DNA of 64,000 nucleotides, from NCBI GenBank assembly GCA_947568835.1, contig OX387602.1, positions 18,527,021-18,591,020 on the forward strand, read 5' to 3'. This DNA comes from Protonemura montana. Its lineage: Eukaryota; Arthropoda; Insecta; Plecoptera; Nemouridae. Of this stretch, positions 27,354-39,924 are shown piece after piece (the first letter of the stretch is position 1; every line of letters begins with the position of its first letter). Position numbers and translations under genes: made by a program. The notes under the pieces are model-generated. The model had not been told where the DNA came from. It worked only from the letters and a program-made list of their open reading frames with translations, and did no database searches.

Positions 27354-27857
27354 ATGAGTGTACCAGCAGGAGATGTTGAGAAGGGAAAGAAGGTTGGTTG
27401 TAATTTCATTCGATCTGCAAGTTCAAAATAAATGTACACATATTGCTTTCATTGGTTCCCTTCCGTACTGCAGATTTTCGTGCAAAGGTGTGCTCAATGC
27501 CACACCGTTGAAGCAGGTGGCAAACACAAGACTGGACCCAACCTTAACGGGCTCATCGGACGCAAAACTGGACAGGGCGCAGGATTCGTTTACACCGACG
27601 CCAACAAGGCAAAAGGTGAGGCACCTCAGATTATGTACAAGATCGTGCTCAGATTGTGCTAGCTTACCAGGTGAAATCATTTTTGCTAACTATGTTACAT
27701 TACTCCATTAGGAATTACTTGGAACAAGGATACTTTGTTCATTTACCTGGAAAACCCAAAGAAATATATTCCCGGCACCAAGATGGTGTTCGCTGGACTT
27801 AAGAAGCCGCAAGAACGAGGAGATTTAATTGCGTACCTCGAGTCTGCCACCAAGTAG
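27354..27857 (+). CDS. Cyt-c: Cytochrome c (somatic), 3 coding exons
   Basis: Mobile electron carrier of the mitochondrial intermembrane space, passing electrons from complex III to complex IV; released cytochrome c also activates apoptosome assembly in many animals. Exons 27354-27392, 27474-27615 and 27712-27857 join in phase to 108 codons plus TAG. The heme-attachment motif CAQCH follows KIFVQR, and later blocks [28 protein letters not shown] and [15 protein letters not shown] (axial Met ligand in GTKM) are canonical. The [13 protein letters not shown] start carries the invertebrate N-terminal extension. An AATAAA at 28006-28011 lies 149 bp past the stop. The gene converges on the polymerase I gene, whose stop is about 450 bp away. 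I see no defect. Confidence 0.98.
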
Positions 27858-28005
27858 ACAGTTGTTCCTGACAACACTTAGTAGCCAATTTAACCTTTCA
27901 TCAAGGTCATGGAATGAAACCATTATACTGAGAACTAGCATCTAGTTTGTCATTGTAACTTTCTGTTGAGCACATAACTATTTTTTGAATATTTATTTTA
28001 ATGTA

Positions 28006-28011
28006 AATAAA
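28006..28011 (+). terminator. Poly(A) signal of cytochrome c
   Basis: An AATAAA hexamer lies in AT-rich 3' sequence downstream of the TAG. It is the first canonical signal after the stop. Confidence 0.6.
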
Positions 28012-28296
28012 TATAATTGAAATTAGCTATTTATTTTAATGGTGAGACCTGGTCAATGTATCACCGATCACTTCCGACTAGATAATTGTAGTGTTTTACC
28101 CTGCATGAGGTATTTAATACAATTATTTTCTTGATTATTTATCTGCCAATATTGTTATTCGATTTTAATGGTGTTTTGCTGGCCAATGCATTTGTGGTTA
28201 ATCGAGATACACGAACATTGTGAATGTCAAAAATATGATTGACTTTTCATGAGATAGATGAAAAATAAAATTGATCTTGAACGTTAAAAAGGTATG

Positions 28297-28302
28297 TTTA
28301 TT
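28297..28302 (-). terminator. Poly(A) signal of RNA polymerase I subunit
   Basis: AATAAA on the minus strand begins only 11 bases past the TAG stop of the polymerase gene, implying a very short 3' UTR if used. Further AT-rich candidates lie downstream. Confidence 0.4.
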
Positions 28303-28313
28303 TCTTTTTCCCT

Positions 28314-31300
28314 CTACGCCGTATCTGCGATCTTAATTGTGATTTTAATGTTAACTGCAGCCATTTGGTTGACGAGATAACGAAAGATATATGGTATTTC
28401 TATTTCTCCAACATCGCCCTTCTCCTGACAGAGCATGCACCAGCGGAGGGGAGGCGTAGTGCTTGACATCGGGATGACGTACGAGCTCAGAAGGTTGCCG
28501 CACTCCCGGCAAAGCAGCGCCTGAAAAGAGCCCATACTTCAATACTCATGTCACAACTCAAAATCATGGATCTAAGAAACAGGCTTGTTGACAAAAAATT
28601 TTAACTCTCGCCAAGGAATCAATTCAAGTTGACAGAAAATTAAAAAGCAGGGACTAAATGGCTAAGAGCATCAGATGCATTTCTTCTAAAACCTTCAGTC
28701 ACTTTCATGAAACAACAAATGTGTTATTTGCCCACTTGAAAAGATAGGCTGAGTAAAGCTTACTATTCAAGGGTTTCTTAATGTAGGTAATGTATTACAA
28801 ACCTTATCTTAATAGATCCACATTCTGATAGCCTATCCCAATAACCGATAGGCGATAAGGATCATCATGATAGTACAATGTCACACAATTTTAAAAGATA
28901 AAAAGAGTCCAAAAGCCAAAAAAGCATCTGAATCTAATCTTCAAATATGGTGGGTCCCTAAAGTTTAAACCTAGCTCACCGTGGTTTTGTCCGAGCAATG
29001 GAAGAGTCTGTCTTGCAGCAAGAACGATGCGCCGTGAGAGAGAAGCGAGTCACGCTCCATCTCTCCGAAGCGAACTCCACCGCCCCTTCGCCGGCCCTTG
29101 ACGGGCTGGTTTGTTTGGATATCAACCGGGCCAGTGCTCCGCACCTGCAAAAAAAAATATCAGTGAGGAAATGTGCATTGTAATATTTTACACAGGTACA
29201 ATGGAATAGGTCATGGAATGTGAGGGGAGATAAATTATATAGGCTAGAGTGGTTTTTGTGAGGAAATTATGATCTTTTTGATCTAGTAAATCTCTTCTAG
29301 TGCCATTGAAATTGCCACATAAGTGTATACTTCTTACATGTGACTACAGTATAAGCATTGAGTGTGCAGGTTATAGGTAGAGACAGAACGTTAATGCTAC
29401 ACTTTCTGCGTGAAAGATGGCTGCCAAATGACTACTTTACTGACAAAAATGCAGAGTACCGGAACATGCCGTTAAGTGGAGTCACTGTCGTATGAAATCT
29501 AATTTCGATATTTCTCGTAAGTTACGCACTATTGAGACTTTTCATGCTCAAATGATCTCCATCAATTTTTACCTCAACAATTGATTTACACGTAACGATA
29601 TTCAAAAGAGAATAACCTACGAGAAATATCAAAATTAAATTTCATACGACAATGACTCCACTTAACGGCGAGTTCCAGTACTCTACATTTTTGTCGGTAA
29701 AGTAGTCATTTGGAGGCCATCTTTCACGCAGAATGTCTAACATTAACGTTATGTCTCTACCTATAACCTGCACACTCAACGGTATAAGTGTGGCACGCAT
29801 AGAAGCAAGTGTTTTTGCATATCTGCATATAAGCATGTGCTTACGTGCAGCATATAATAATAATATTACTCATTAAGCACTGAACAGGTGAACAATATTA
29901 ATCAGCAGCAAATGCATAGACGCACCTGCCACTTGTCAGACACCATGTGCCGTAACCGCTGGTAATGCACCACCCCGAAGAAGATGGCAACGTTGAGTTG
30001 CCGGCCGTCTGTTCCACTGTACATTTTCTCTGTGCCGTAGTAGTTGTAGCCTCCTGAAAGGCATTGCAAGATGACACAGTTAAGTTACTTAGCAGTTTTC
30101 TGCAAGGTTCAGGTACAAATGGAGCCATCATGCACGACGTACCTGCTTCTAGCATTCTACCGAAGAAGTCGATTGCAGTGTCCTTCTCCGAGAACTTGAA
30201 TGGCGTGGCATCATGCACGAGGCCATGGACTGAAGCAGACTTTCCGGCCATGATCTCGATCATCATAGCTGAATCCAGAGTGAGGGAATCAGTTTTATGG
30301 CAGGCAGTTAACTAGGGAAAAAGTAAGCAGAGGAAGAAGCGCTACTTAACAAAAGGTGGGAGATATGGTGGAGCGAGATCACATTTTCTGGACTGATGGC
30401 ATTGTTGCCGAGTAAATAATTCAGGTAAGTTTTGCTCCCTACTTTCTAAACCAATAAATGTATGTATTTATCCAGGCTTTTGCCACCCTAATCAGCATTA
30501 ATGGCACAAAGCAACTTTAAAATTACTTGAAAAATCATTCAATTGTGCATGTGCAAAACGCATGTGCAAAAATCTGTTTATTCCGAGTGGTCATCAAATG
30601 CGCTCTTACCGATGGTCATACGGGATGGGAAGCCGTGAGGGTTGAACACGATGTCGGGGACCATCCCAGTCTCCGTGAACGGCAAGTCTTCTACTGGCCA
30701 CAGATGGCTGCAGATTCCCTTCTGCCCGGCACGGCTCGCAAACTTGTCACCAACCGACGCATTTCTCTGAAAGGTACAGGCCATCTTGGTGATTCAAACG
30801 TAGCGGGAAAGAATATGCACCATTTTTTTCTTTACTTTTATTTTTTCAGAAAATGTTTCAACTTTTAACAGTCATTAGTGTGTTAAAAATTAAAATCAGT
30901 TGAATTTCCTGAACAGTCGAATATGTTCGAGAAAAATGTAATTAATTTGAGTTTACAGGTAAATTGATTCAATCTTTAAAGGACTTTGTAGTTCACAATG
31001 ACTGTCGGGAGCTCACCTTGATGCGAAATGTGATGCAAGCTTTCTTCGTTTCTCCGCCGCAGATCTTAACAGTGTCGACGTACATAAGCTCCAAAGAATG
31101 GGACCGTTCATTTTTAAATTTTCCTGTTTCATATTCATAATAGCTACAAAAAAACACCATTCATAGAATTAAAGGATCAAGATTTTTGCTCTGTTAAGAC
31201 AGACACCTTGGAATGATTTTATAAACTGAAATCAATTAAAAGTACAGACGTAAATTGCAAAGTGTTAGAAACTGCATTTATTTATTATAGTGTTAAGCTC

Positions 31301-34300
31301 AGTTGCTGCCTTCTTCAACATTTGTTCAACTAGTAATCAAATTGGAAATAAGGTCTTTCTTTATGATATAATACAAATATGCCAATGCAGAAAAGAAAGT
31401 ACTAACCAGCAAATATAATCATTGTTGTTGATGGTAGCTCCCAGTCTGGGCAGTCCATCTTCATCCAGAGTTTCGCTCATTCCAGGATGTTCAGGATCAA
31501 GCCCGAAGTATGAATTCTGTTGAGATGCATCAAAATGTTAACGATATGAGTCCCAAGTAAGTTTTCAAGTGAATAAAAGGCAAAGTCCAGAACCAAAATC
31601 AACGTCCCACTTACCACAGTCACTTCAATCACCGATGTCTTGTACAAAGAACCGTGACCAAATCCTCTCTCGTAAGAAGACTTGTTTATTATCATTGCAT
31701 CCTCCATGTCATAGCCCTGAAATGTACAGTAATTTCTTTGTTAACTATTGCAATTGTGTATGGTTATCCCATTCCTTGAAACTCTGCTAAAGGGTTTCAT
31801 GGCCAAAGTAAAGTTCAGACACATTAAAATTTGAGTTAATCTCTGCTCAATCTCAGAACACAAATATTTTTTTTTTTTTTCATTTTTTACTCTGGTATAA
31901 ACTCACAACCTCAAAGTAAGTAACTAGAGCAGGTTTTGAAACCTGAGAAAAAAAAGTAGGAATTGCTTGTTGTTGGCAAAACAAAGACCAAGCAAAGGCA
32001 AAGTATAATGGGATAAACATTTTCGATTGTGTGACAAACCGTGTACGAGATAACGGCAACCATAGCGTTAGTGCCCATCGCAAAGTCATCCAGCTTCATG
32101 TTGTCATAATGGACCGGCCGGAAGAGTGGTGAGGCTGGAGTCTGCAGCCGGTACAGCTTGGTCTCCGACTGCCTATCCCACGTATGGCAAGGCGTGCCCA
32201 TCGTTTGCTTCCCCATCTGTCCAGACCAAACACACTGTTGATAACACCAATAGCCCTCAATGTTTTTGTGAGGGACTTATGTCACGTCTAGCGGACAGAC
32301 GCTCTTGTGGAGGTATCCCACGCAATGCCTAAAACTCATTTCATATCTACAAAGGACAGTTTTAACTTTACACAATCTGGGTTTAGGGGGCTCAGAAACC
32401 GCCCCATTCATTGGAAGATGCATATCAAAATTGCATATCAAAATTAACGATGTGAAATTATACAAAAAATGTACAGCTTTAGGAGAGAAGATAATACCTA
32501 AAAACAACTTCTCAGGCATAGAGAAAAGAGGGAATGGGGAGATGAATGTACTATAACCAAGCCAGAGACCTGCAAACAATAAAAAATTTGTATTTTCTTA
32601 GCCTTCGAATGAATGACTTTGCTTGTAAGGTGGGCGGTTACAAAGACAACAACTCTCTTAACCTGCAATTTAAATTTTCTGGATAAAACTTGAACCGGGA
32701 AGAAATGGACAAAAGGTAAGAAAAGCAAAAGGAAAAATGAATGATGTTTGTCGAAAAACACACCTGACACTGGTACATGTTACGGGGGCTCTGGTTGCAG
32801 TCAGGCATCGGGATAAGAGAGGCCAAATTGCTCAGGAATCCAGTCTTGGAGATCTCCATGTGCGTCGTGACGCCCTCGTGAGCTTCCTCTGGGATCACGC
32901 ACACGTCTAGGTACACCTGCAATCAAACAAAAACGATTTCAAGAACGAGCAACTTACGGACAGTGATCATTGGTAAAAGTCCACACTAAAAGTAAAGATT
33001 TAAGATACACTTGCCATTGCTAGTAATATCGTTGAGTGTAGATTATAGGTAGAGAAACAACGTAAATGTTACAGTCTCTGCGTGAAGATGGCCGTTAAAT
33101 GACTACCTTACCGACAAAAATGCAGAGTACCGGAACGTTACGTTAAGTGGAGCCACTGTCGTATGAAATTTAATTTCGATATTTATTGTAGGTTACTCGC
33201 TTTTTAATATCGTTACGTGTATATCAATCGTCGTCTCAAAAGCAAGTTAACCTACGAGAAAAACATCGAAATAAAAATTTAGACGACAGTGGCTCCACTT
33301 AACGTGATGTTCCGGTACTCTGCATTTTTGTCGGTAAGGTAGTCATTTGGCAGCCATCTTTCACGCAGAGACTGTAACATTGACGTTGAAACTCTACCTA
33401 TAACCTACACTCAACGGTAATATGTTCTATGGATTTTACGGAACTGAATGTTTTGGCTGGATTGAACATAGTGCGTCCTGTATCTATATTTTCTTCATTA
33501 AATTATGAACTCTCGTAATTGGCAGCACACTAAACAATGTCTTCATGCCTAAGCTGAATAATAATAATAAATAAAAATAAATAAATAAATAATAATAAAG
33601 TCTGATAACTTACCAGTCTGCTTTGGGAATAGACAACTTACATTTCTTGGTGAATAACCACTAAGCATTTTGATGGCAATTGTTATCCGACAAAATGTAA
33701 CTAAACCGCCATATTTGTACTCAACGTCTGCGCCACTAAACTAGCAGACCGACTTTACCTGTTCGAATGTGCCAACCATCTCCGCCTTGCCGGCAGCCAG
33801 GTTGGTGAGCGGCCGCATCATTCGCGCAGCGGAGGTGAAGAGGAACAGTCCGGGGAACTGCCCGCAATTGGTCTCACGTGGCACAAGCACAATCTCCGTT
33901 GTATGTGGCATCTGAGGGCAAACATATTTCATCTCATTTGTACCAGCTAGAAACTGCTACACTTTGGCAACTCTAGAAACATTTTACATCATTTTATACT
34001 GAGTTCTTTTTATGGCAAAGGCTTTACCTGAAATGTTACACAGAGATTTGACTTATGATGCAATGTGATTATGAGTATTAATGCTACTCTTCTGAAACAC
34101 TTTTAGAAGGTTGAGTCACACCAAACCTAACTACATCCTTCATTGATGAGCGCAGCCTTACTCCAAAAAAAATCAGCTGTGTGTGTTTTAGGATTTGCCT
34201 TTTTTGTGTGTTTTTGTTCGAGCTCTAGTGACCAAACGAATGATCTAATTTGAATGAAATTTGCAGAGCACACTCGAGTGTTCTCAACTTGGACCCCATG

Positions 34301-37300
34301 ATTTTTTTAGCAAAATTGGTGCAAAAGTTTTGAAACTTGTCAAAATGTTCAGATATCGTATTTAAACGTTTCTTTGACGTACTTCCAAAAGCATTTAATA
34401 TCTTTCACCAAGCTTATCAAAGTTGTGAAATACACCAAAATTAAGTAGTTGTGATGTTTTTGAGCTTGTATGTGTTTTCTGTCTATTTTTATTCACAAAT
34501 TTCGGGCTTAATTTCTGATTTTTGGCTGTTTTACTTTGAACAATAGTCTATACAATGGATCGGCGGCTTCAAATTTTATCATCCCAACATATTGCTACGC
34601 TCATCTTATAAGGGATTTCAAATTGCGTTCACAAAACCCTAGTACCTACACTTATCTAGCTTTTAGACATTGAAATTAAAAGACTAGCAACTTTGAGCTT
34701 AAAAAAACCATACCACTGAATCCAAACTAGTTTGTTGTCATAATCCTCTTTCCATAAAATGTGCAAGCAGTTTAAAGTGTTTCCATTTGGCCCTCCAAAA
34801 CAAGTTCTTAATTTTTCATATTCAGCAACTCTGATTGAATCCTCATTAAGCACACAATGCAAATACCTACACACTTTTCAACTACCCGATATTTTCAGTC
34901 AGAGAGTTTTGATTGACAAGAAAGTATTTCCTGGAGAAGTTGACATATTTCTCACTTTGCGAATCCCTCCGCCTCACCTCCACGCCGTCGACCTTGATCA
35001 TGCGTAGGTGTTGCGCAAATTTGACGACATCGTCATACGGCACATGCCCCAGCACTCGGCCATCAAGCGTGACGACGGCGCACTCAGCCAATGGCTGTGC
35101 TGGCGGCAGACCCAGTGGTGACATGCCCAGCGCCACCAGAAGCGTGGGTAGCCGAGCAAGCTGTTTGGGGTCAGGTGACGTTGTTATCACACAGTCCTTG
35201 GTCAGATGGTTGAGCAGGCCACATGGCGCCCCATCTGGAGTGTGCACCGGACATATAAAGCCTGTGACGGAAAAAAACACGACTTAAGACCATTACTTTA
35301 ATTAACACGACTTTAGGGGACCATAAGGCTGACTATTGACTGACTGATGGCGTAGACTTACTGACAAAAACCCAGTTCAAATAGTTTTTGTCAAAACTAG
35401 TGCTAAGGTTACATCAAGTAGACATGAGTCTAAAAATAATCTTGTAGGCTTACTATAAGGGTCTACAGACTAGATGTGGAATAAATAGAAGAAGTAGTTT
35501 TTTAGATTCATGACGATAATTCTTAGTTCTACTAATGTAACTGTGGTTTACATGAAGTTTGGCATTTGACAGTTACTTTTTCCATCCTGAACTAGCAAAG
35601 TCGTACTGGTAACTAAACGAGAATCAGCCTTGTTTTGTTGCTTCCCTATCCCATAACAAGAAACCATACTTTTTAGAATTGAATTAATTCTGTTTTACTC
35701 ACATTTTATGGCCACAAGAGACCACAACAACCCATAAAAAAAAAGAGAACTGATCCAAAATCTTGCAAAAGAAACCAATTGCTAAACTTATAATCAAAAC
35801 AATGTCAAGTGGATGGCCCTAGCAATGATAAGAAATTAACCCAGCATGCGCTCTACCATGTTCATAGAGAGCTATACATATAGCTACGCTGAACGATCAG
35901 TGCCCTGTGAGCAAGTATTTGGCACTCACCCCATGCGTCTGGCAGCAGCTGGCGAGCCTCTGTCGTTCTCATGGTCTGGAAGAAAGCACCGCGATGGATG
36001 GCTCGGAAATGCGACATGTAGCGCATGCGGTTGATGTTCTCGGCGACGATCACCAGCCCCGAGTCCTGCATCAGTCCGAGGCCGGTGCGGCTGCGGATGT
36101 TGCCCGTCGCCAGGAACAGCTCGAACGCGGCGCCCACTTGACCCGCACTTTTTGACAGATTATTGAAGTCGACTGAGGGAATCGGACGCCAGAGATTATG
36201 CAACAGTAAAGTTAGCTTTGTTTTAGTTGAGTAGAATCTGTCTATTTGCCTTCTCAATGGATCTAATTGACTTATTTGACTTATTTTACAATGTGCTCTG
36301 TTTGACAGATTTTTATCTGGTAAAAACCACTTTAAGCTAGCCTAATAAACTGAGAGATTATGAAAGTAAAATCCAAAACTGTCTTATTTCTATTCTCTGT
36401 ATTTCAAGAATGAATTTATGAAGATTCTTTATGCAACTTGATTCCTTTAAACTCATCAAACTCCGAGTATGGGAAAGCCCCTAAGAAATTATACAGGTGC
36501 TGGGGTGGGAGACGATACAGAACAGAAGAAAAATGGCGAGACCCTGCAACCTCAAACGGGTGGTAGACAGCCACCCGGGATGGGTAGAGTGGAGGACCAA
36601 ACAAGACCCTTCAAGAAAAAAGAACAACATAAGAGAGAGAGAGGAGCTAGAGGCGACGTGGGCAAATTCTTCCAAGTCAACAGGACCGTAAGGGAGTGGA
36701 ATGCCCTAAAGCCTGAACACAGAGCCAAAGGGCAGACTGTTGCCAGATTTAGAGAATGAATTTCTGACCAAAGTTAATTTCCAACCAAAGTTGTATAAGT
36801 ACTGTTATTTTTCCTAACATATTACTTAAAATGATCTACCAGGTAGTAAAACTAGTAATAATGGTAAATATATAATAATAGTAGTAATATAATAATAATA
36901 TTATATAAAATTATATGAAAATAGTCAGTACCCTAGAACAGTTTCTTACCACATACCATACCATGTACAATTGTAAGATGAAATAAAAATATCAACATAA
37001 TAGGTCACTTTTAGAGTTTTACTTACGCAGATTGAGTTTGTATGTCTGTCCCTTTGCAGTAGCCTTCTTCAAAATCGCATTACGTACAAAGAAGAGTGTA
37101 TCTTGCAGCTTCTCTTTGAGCAGCTGCTGATAAATATGGCCTCCGACAAGATTTTCATGCATCATGATGCTGTCGGCCCCTTCAATGCAGCTCTTGTCTT
37201 GCGCCACGGAGAACAGCTTTTGACACATCAGTACCAGTATGTTGAACTTTTCCTCGGGGTTGTGCACGTGGATCGCGATACACTTTCTAGAAAAATTAAC

Positions 37301-39572
37301 TTTTGGTTGTCAAACAATCTAGATTCTATGTTACCTTTAAGCCAAAAGTGCCAAATTCCAAAAATATTGAAACAAAAATCCCAAATGTTGATAAGTAATT
37401 GTGAAAAAAGGTAATTCACTAAGCTGAAAGTGGTGAGAATTTAATCCTAATAATGAATCCTAATAGTAATTGTAAAAATAGTAATCCTAAAAATAAAATA
37501 CATTTATTTGTTTGAGTTCTTAAGATAGGATATTGTTGATAAATGATAAAAATAATACACTATATTTTTGTCAGAAGGCATAGCAATGAATAAAGCATGC
37601 TAGAATTGTGATGCATTTCTTTGTGCAAAACTAAATAATTTTCCTGGCACTGTCATCCCCCTTGGTATCAATAAATAAGATTAAAATCTTCTGTATCTTG
37701 GTTATTTTTACTTACTGGGCTATAAATTCAAAGACCTCTCCATCTGTGGACCAATCTGCTACCAATGGAAACTTGAATTTGAACGTTTTTCCAACAAATT
37801 CTTTCGCATCTACGTGGGAGTTAATCCCTTCTTCGTGCAACTGTCGCAACATGTTTCTAACACACCTGGGAACAAAAAAACAGAGATTAGCAGCATTGAC
37901 AACTGTCAGAAATCAGAAAACACTGAAATGTACCCTTTACCCTTTTAAAAATAAAATGTATCTGGAAAAGCACTATTTAATATTGACTATGGTATTGATA
38001 GAAGTGTTATTTCCATTCAATTGTAAGCAGAGCAATCAAAATGTCAATTTTGGATGGTTGCACCAAGTGTGGTGTATGTGATGGGGAGTGATAACATTCC
38101 ATCCACTGTTAAGCAATTGATGTCTCTCAGTTCAACAACCAAAATTGCAATAAGGTGCACACGTTGGGTCAAAAATAAGTAATACAAAAAAACTGTCCTA
38201 CCCTTTATAATACAGGTCAGTTTCATATCCAGCGATCAGCTTACGGTAGATAAACTCGTCGGAGACATTCAGCAGTGATTTTAGTATAAGCACAAGAGGT
38301 GCAAAATACATGGACTTGTTGGAAGAAAACATGAGTGATGCTGTTCCATCGTTGACAAAATGCAGAACATTGGTCTGTTGGATAAAATAAATTGGCAGGC
38401 TCATAAAAAAAACTCATTCTCTACATGTTCAATAAATTTTAGACTTAATACATAAAAATAAAATGTAGGCTAAATTATTTGGATGAATTATGGTCAGCCT
38501 ATCAATATGGTAGTATTGAAATAATATTAATATTGGAATCATGGTAATAAAAGCCAATGAAATGTTGTGCATGTACAGAAACCGTACCGTTGATGTGTGA
38601 TCTACTCCAACGCAGCGCATGATGACGCCAACGTCTGAGAAGTTATCCCCTCGCTGTTTCCATGAGGTACGCTTCAATGAAACCGGATAGTTACGCCTCG
38701 TCATGACCAGCAGTCGTATTAACTTCTCCAGGCCTTTGATAATAAAGTATCCACCCCATTCTTGTTCATGCTCACCACGCTTCACCAGATCCGTTGGGCT
38801 CAGTTTGGACAAGTGACACAGGTCAGACTGCAATACGGTTAATTATTATAATCTTATTTTAGCCTATCACAGTGATTTATATACATGTTTTCACAAATTG
38901 CTACTGAAGTGGACATACCTTAACCATTATGGGTATATCACCTAAATCTCGTTTAAAAGATGCCATCTTGACGCCATTGACAGAACACGTAATATCTGCC
39001 GACAAACATCCCTTGTACGTAATCTTCCTCTGTCGGCACTCCGAAGGCCATATTCTCAAGTCCTTTGCACCTTTTGTAGAGCGCGGTAGCGCTGGTGGAT
39101 CGATGTGTGGATTCTGGAAATCAGTCCAAATTATTTACATTATTTTTAAGTTTTCTGCAAGCTGCATGGAGGCCACATGGTGTACATTCCCTTGCGGTAA
39201 ACAGAAAAATAATTTTTAATAATTTGATTCTTACTTACTTCAAGCCAAACCATGATTTTATCTCCGGAAGGAAGTTTAAAATGCATAGGCACCAAATCTT
39301 TAACTATGGCATATAATCCATCCCTTGCAAAATAATTGAACGAGTCCAAGTGTGGAGTGCCCAATGTTTGCAGCAACTACAGACAAAACATTAACCACAC
39401 ATTATTTCAAATACAATTAAATCAGAAGATACAAAAGTTATTTCCTGTTAAAGTAAAAGCGTAGATTTTAGTTATTACTTACATCGCTTTGTTTATTAGG
39501 TGGTTTTCCGAAATTTGATGTTAAATTCCGCATTGTCGGCTCCGACAACACGTTTCTTACGGTAGACGCCAT
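28314..39572 (-). CDS. Polr1b: RNA polymerase I second-largest subunit (RPA135/RPA2), 20 exons
   Basis: Forms, with RPA190, the catalytic centre of RNA polymerase I, which transcribes rRNA in the nucleolus. Exons in transcript order: 39483-39572, 39239-39376, 38919-39113, 38588-38827, 38202-38374, 37716-37865, 37027-37286, 35930-36172, 34978-35261, 33759-33911, 32764-32916, 32040-32216, 31615-31716, 31407-31516, 31017-31143, 30610-30766, 30143-30268, 29926-30053, 28980-29144, 28314-28520. All phases match, giving 1,125 aa, close to the human length of about 1,135. Diagnostic blocks are [59 protein letters not shown] and [13 protein letters not shown]. The C-terminal zinc site is CRECG with CMLCQ. 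RPB2 and RPC2 are less likely, given the [14 protein letters not shown] form and the tail. Introns carry two MITEs and a retroelement fragment. Confidence 0.96.
29349..29788. mobile_element. Palindromic MITE copy A with 7-bp target duplication
   Basis: A 426-bp element (29356-29781) whose two halves are inverted repeats of roughly 170 bp. It starts CATTGAGTGTGCAGG and ends with the near-complement CCTGCACACTCAACG. It is flanked on both sides by the direct repeat GTATAAG (29349-29355 and 29782-29788). It sits in a polymerase I subunit intron (between the exons ending at 29926 and starting at 29144) and has no coding capacity. A relative lies at 33030-33416. Confidence 0.85.
33023..33423. mobile_element. 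Palindromic MITE copy B with 7-bp target duplication
   Basis: A 387-bp relative of copy A (33030-33416). Its ends are CGTTGAGTGTAG and CTACACTCAACG, and its internal arms are shared with copy A (for example ACCGACAAAAATGCAGAGTA). It is flanked by GTAATAT on both sides (33023-33029 and 33417-33423). The middle of the palindrome differs from copy A. It lies in another intron of the same polymerase gene. Confidence 0.85.
33540..33602. repeat. AT-rich simple repeat (AAT/AAAT)
   Basis: A run of AATAATAATAAATAAA-type units in a polymerase I subunit intron. A second AT microsatellite lies at about 36850-36910. Confidence 0.7.
36469..36759 (+). mobile_element. 3' end of a non-LTR retrotransposon ORF (fragment)
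   Basis: Lies antisense inside a polymerase I subunit intron. A plus-strand frame ends with [16 protein letters not shown] followed by about 15 residues and a stop. An F-(x)n-R-T-V-R-(E/D)-W-N-x-L block just before the stop is typical of the C-terminus of reverse-transcriptase ORFs in several non-LTR clades. The upstream part is degraded or frame-shifted, so only the tail of an insertion is present, as expected of a 5'-truncated copy. The clade cannot be assigned by eye. Confidence 0.5.
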
Positions 39573-39924
39573 GATAATCAACCTGTTATGCGGACAGCCT
39601 AACTTCAAAAAGATGACGATAAACCAAACCACTCCGCAATAAATGTATGAGTATTTGCTAGGACTTATTTCACAAGTGAAATTCTTGACTTGCTCTTGAC
39701 CAAAGACCTCTTGACTTTATATTTTATACGTATTTTAAACTTCAAATGTCATCTCAATTTATAACCGATGTGCGAGTATTTGTGCCAGAGGTGCACACCT
39801 TAAGTGCGGATAGAATTCCAGAATTTGACAATCTTTGTTGACAACAGGATAACCTACAAAGTGCAAACCAGTGGAAATACTAACATTTGCAACAAGTACT
39901 TGACGTTGAGAATACATTGCTGAT
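39573..39924. promoter_or_regulatory. Divergent promoter between Polr1b and Arp5
   Basis: Only 352 bp separate the two start codons, which point away from each other. The interval must hold both 5' UTRs and both start sites. No TATA box is obvious. A shared bidirectional promoter is inferred from the spacing. Confidence 0.6.
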
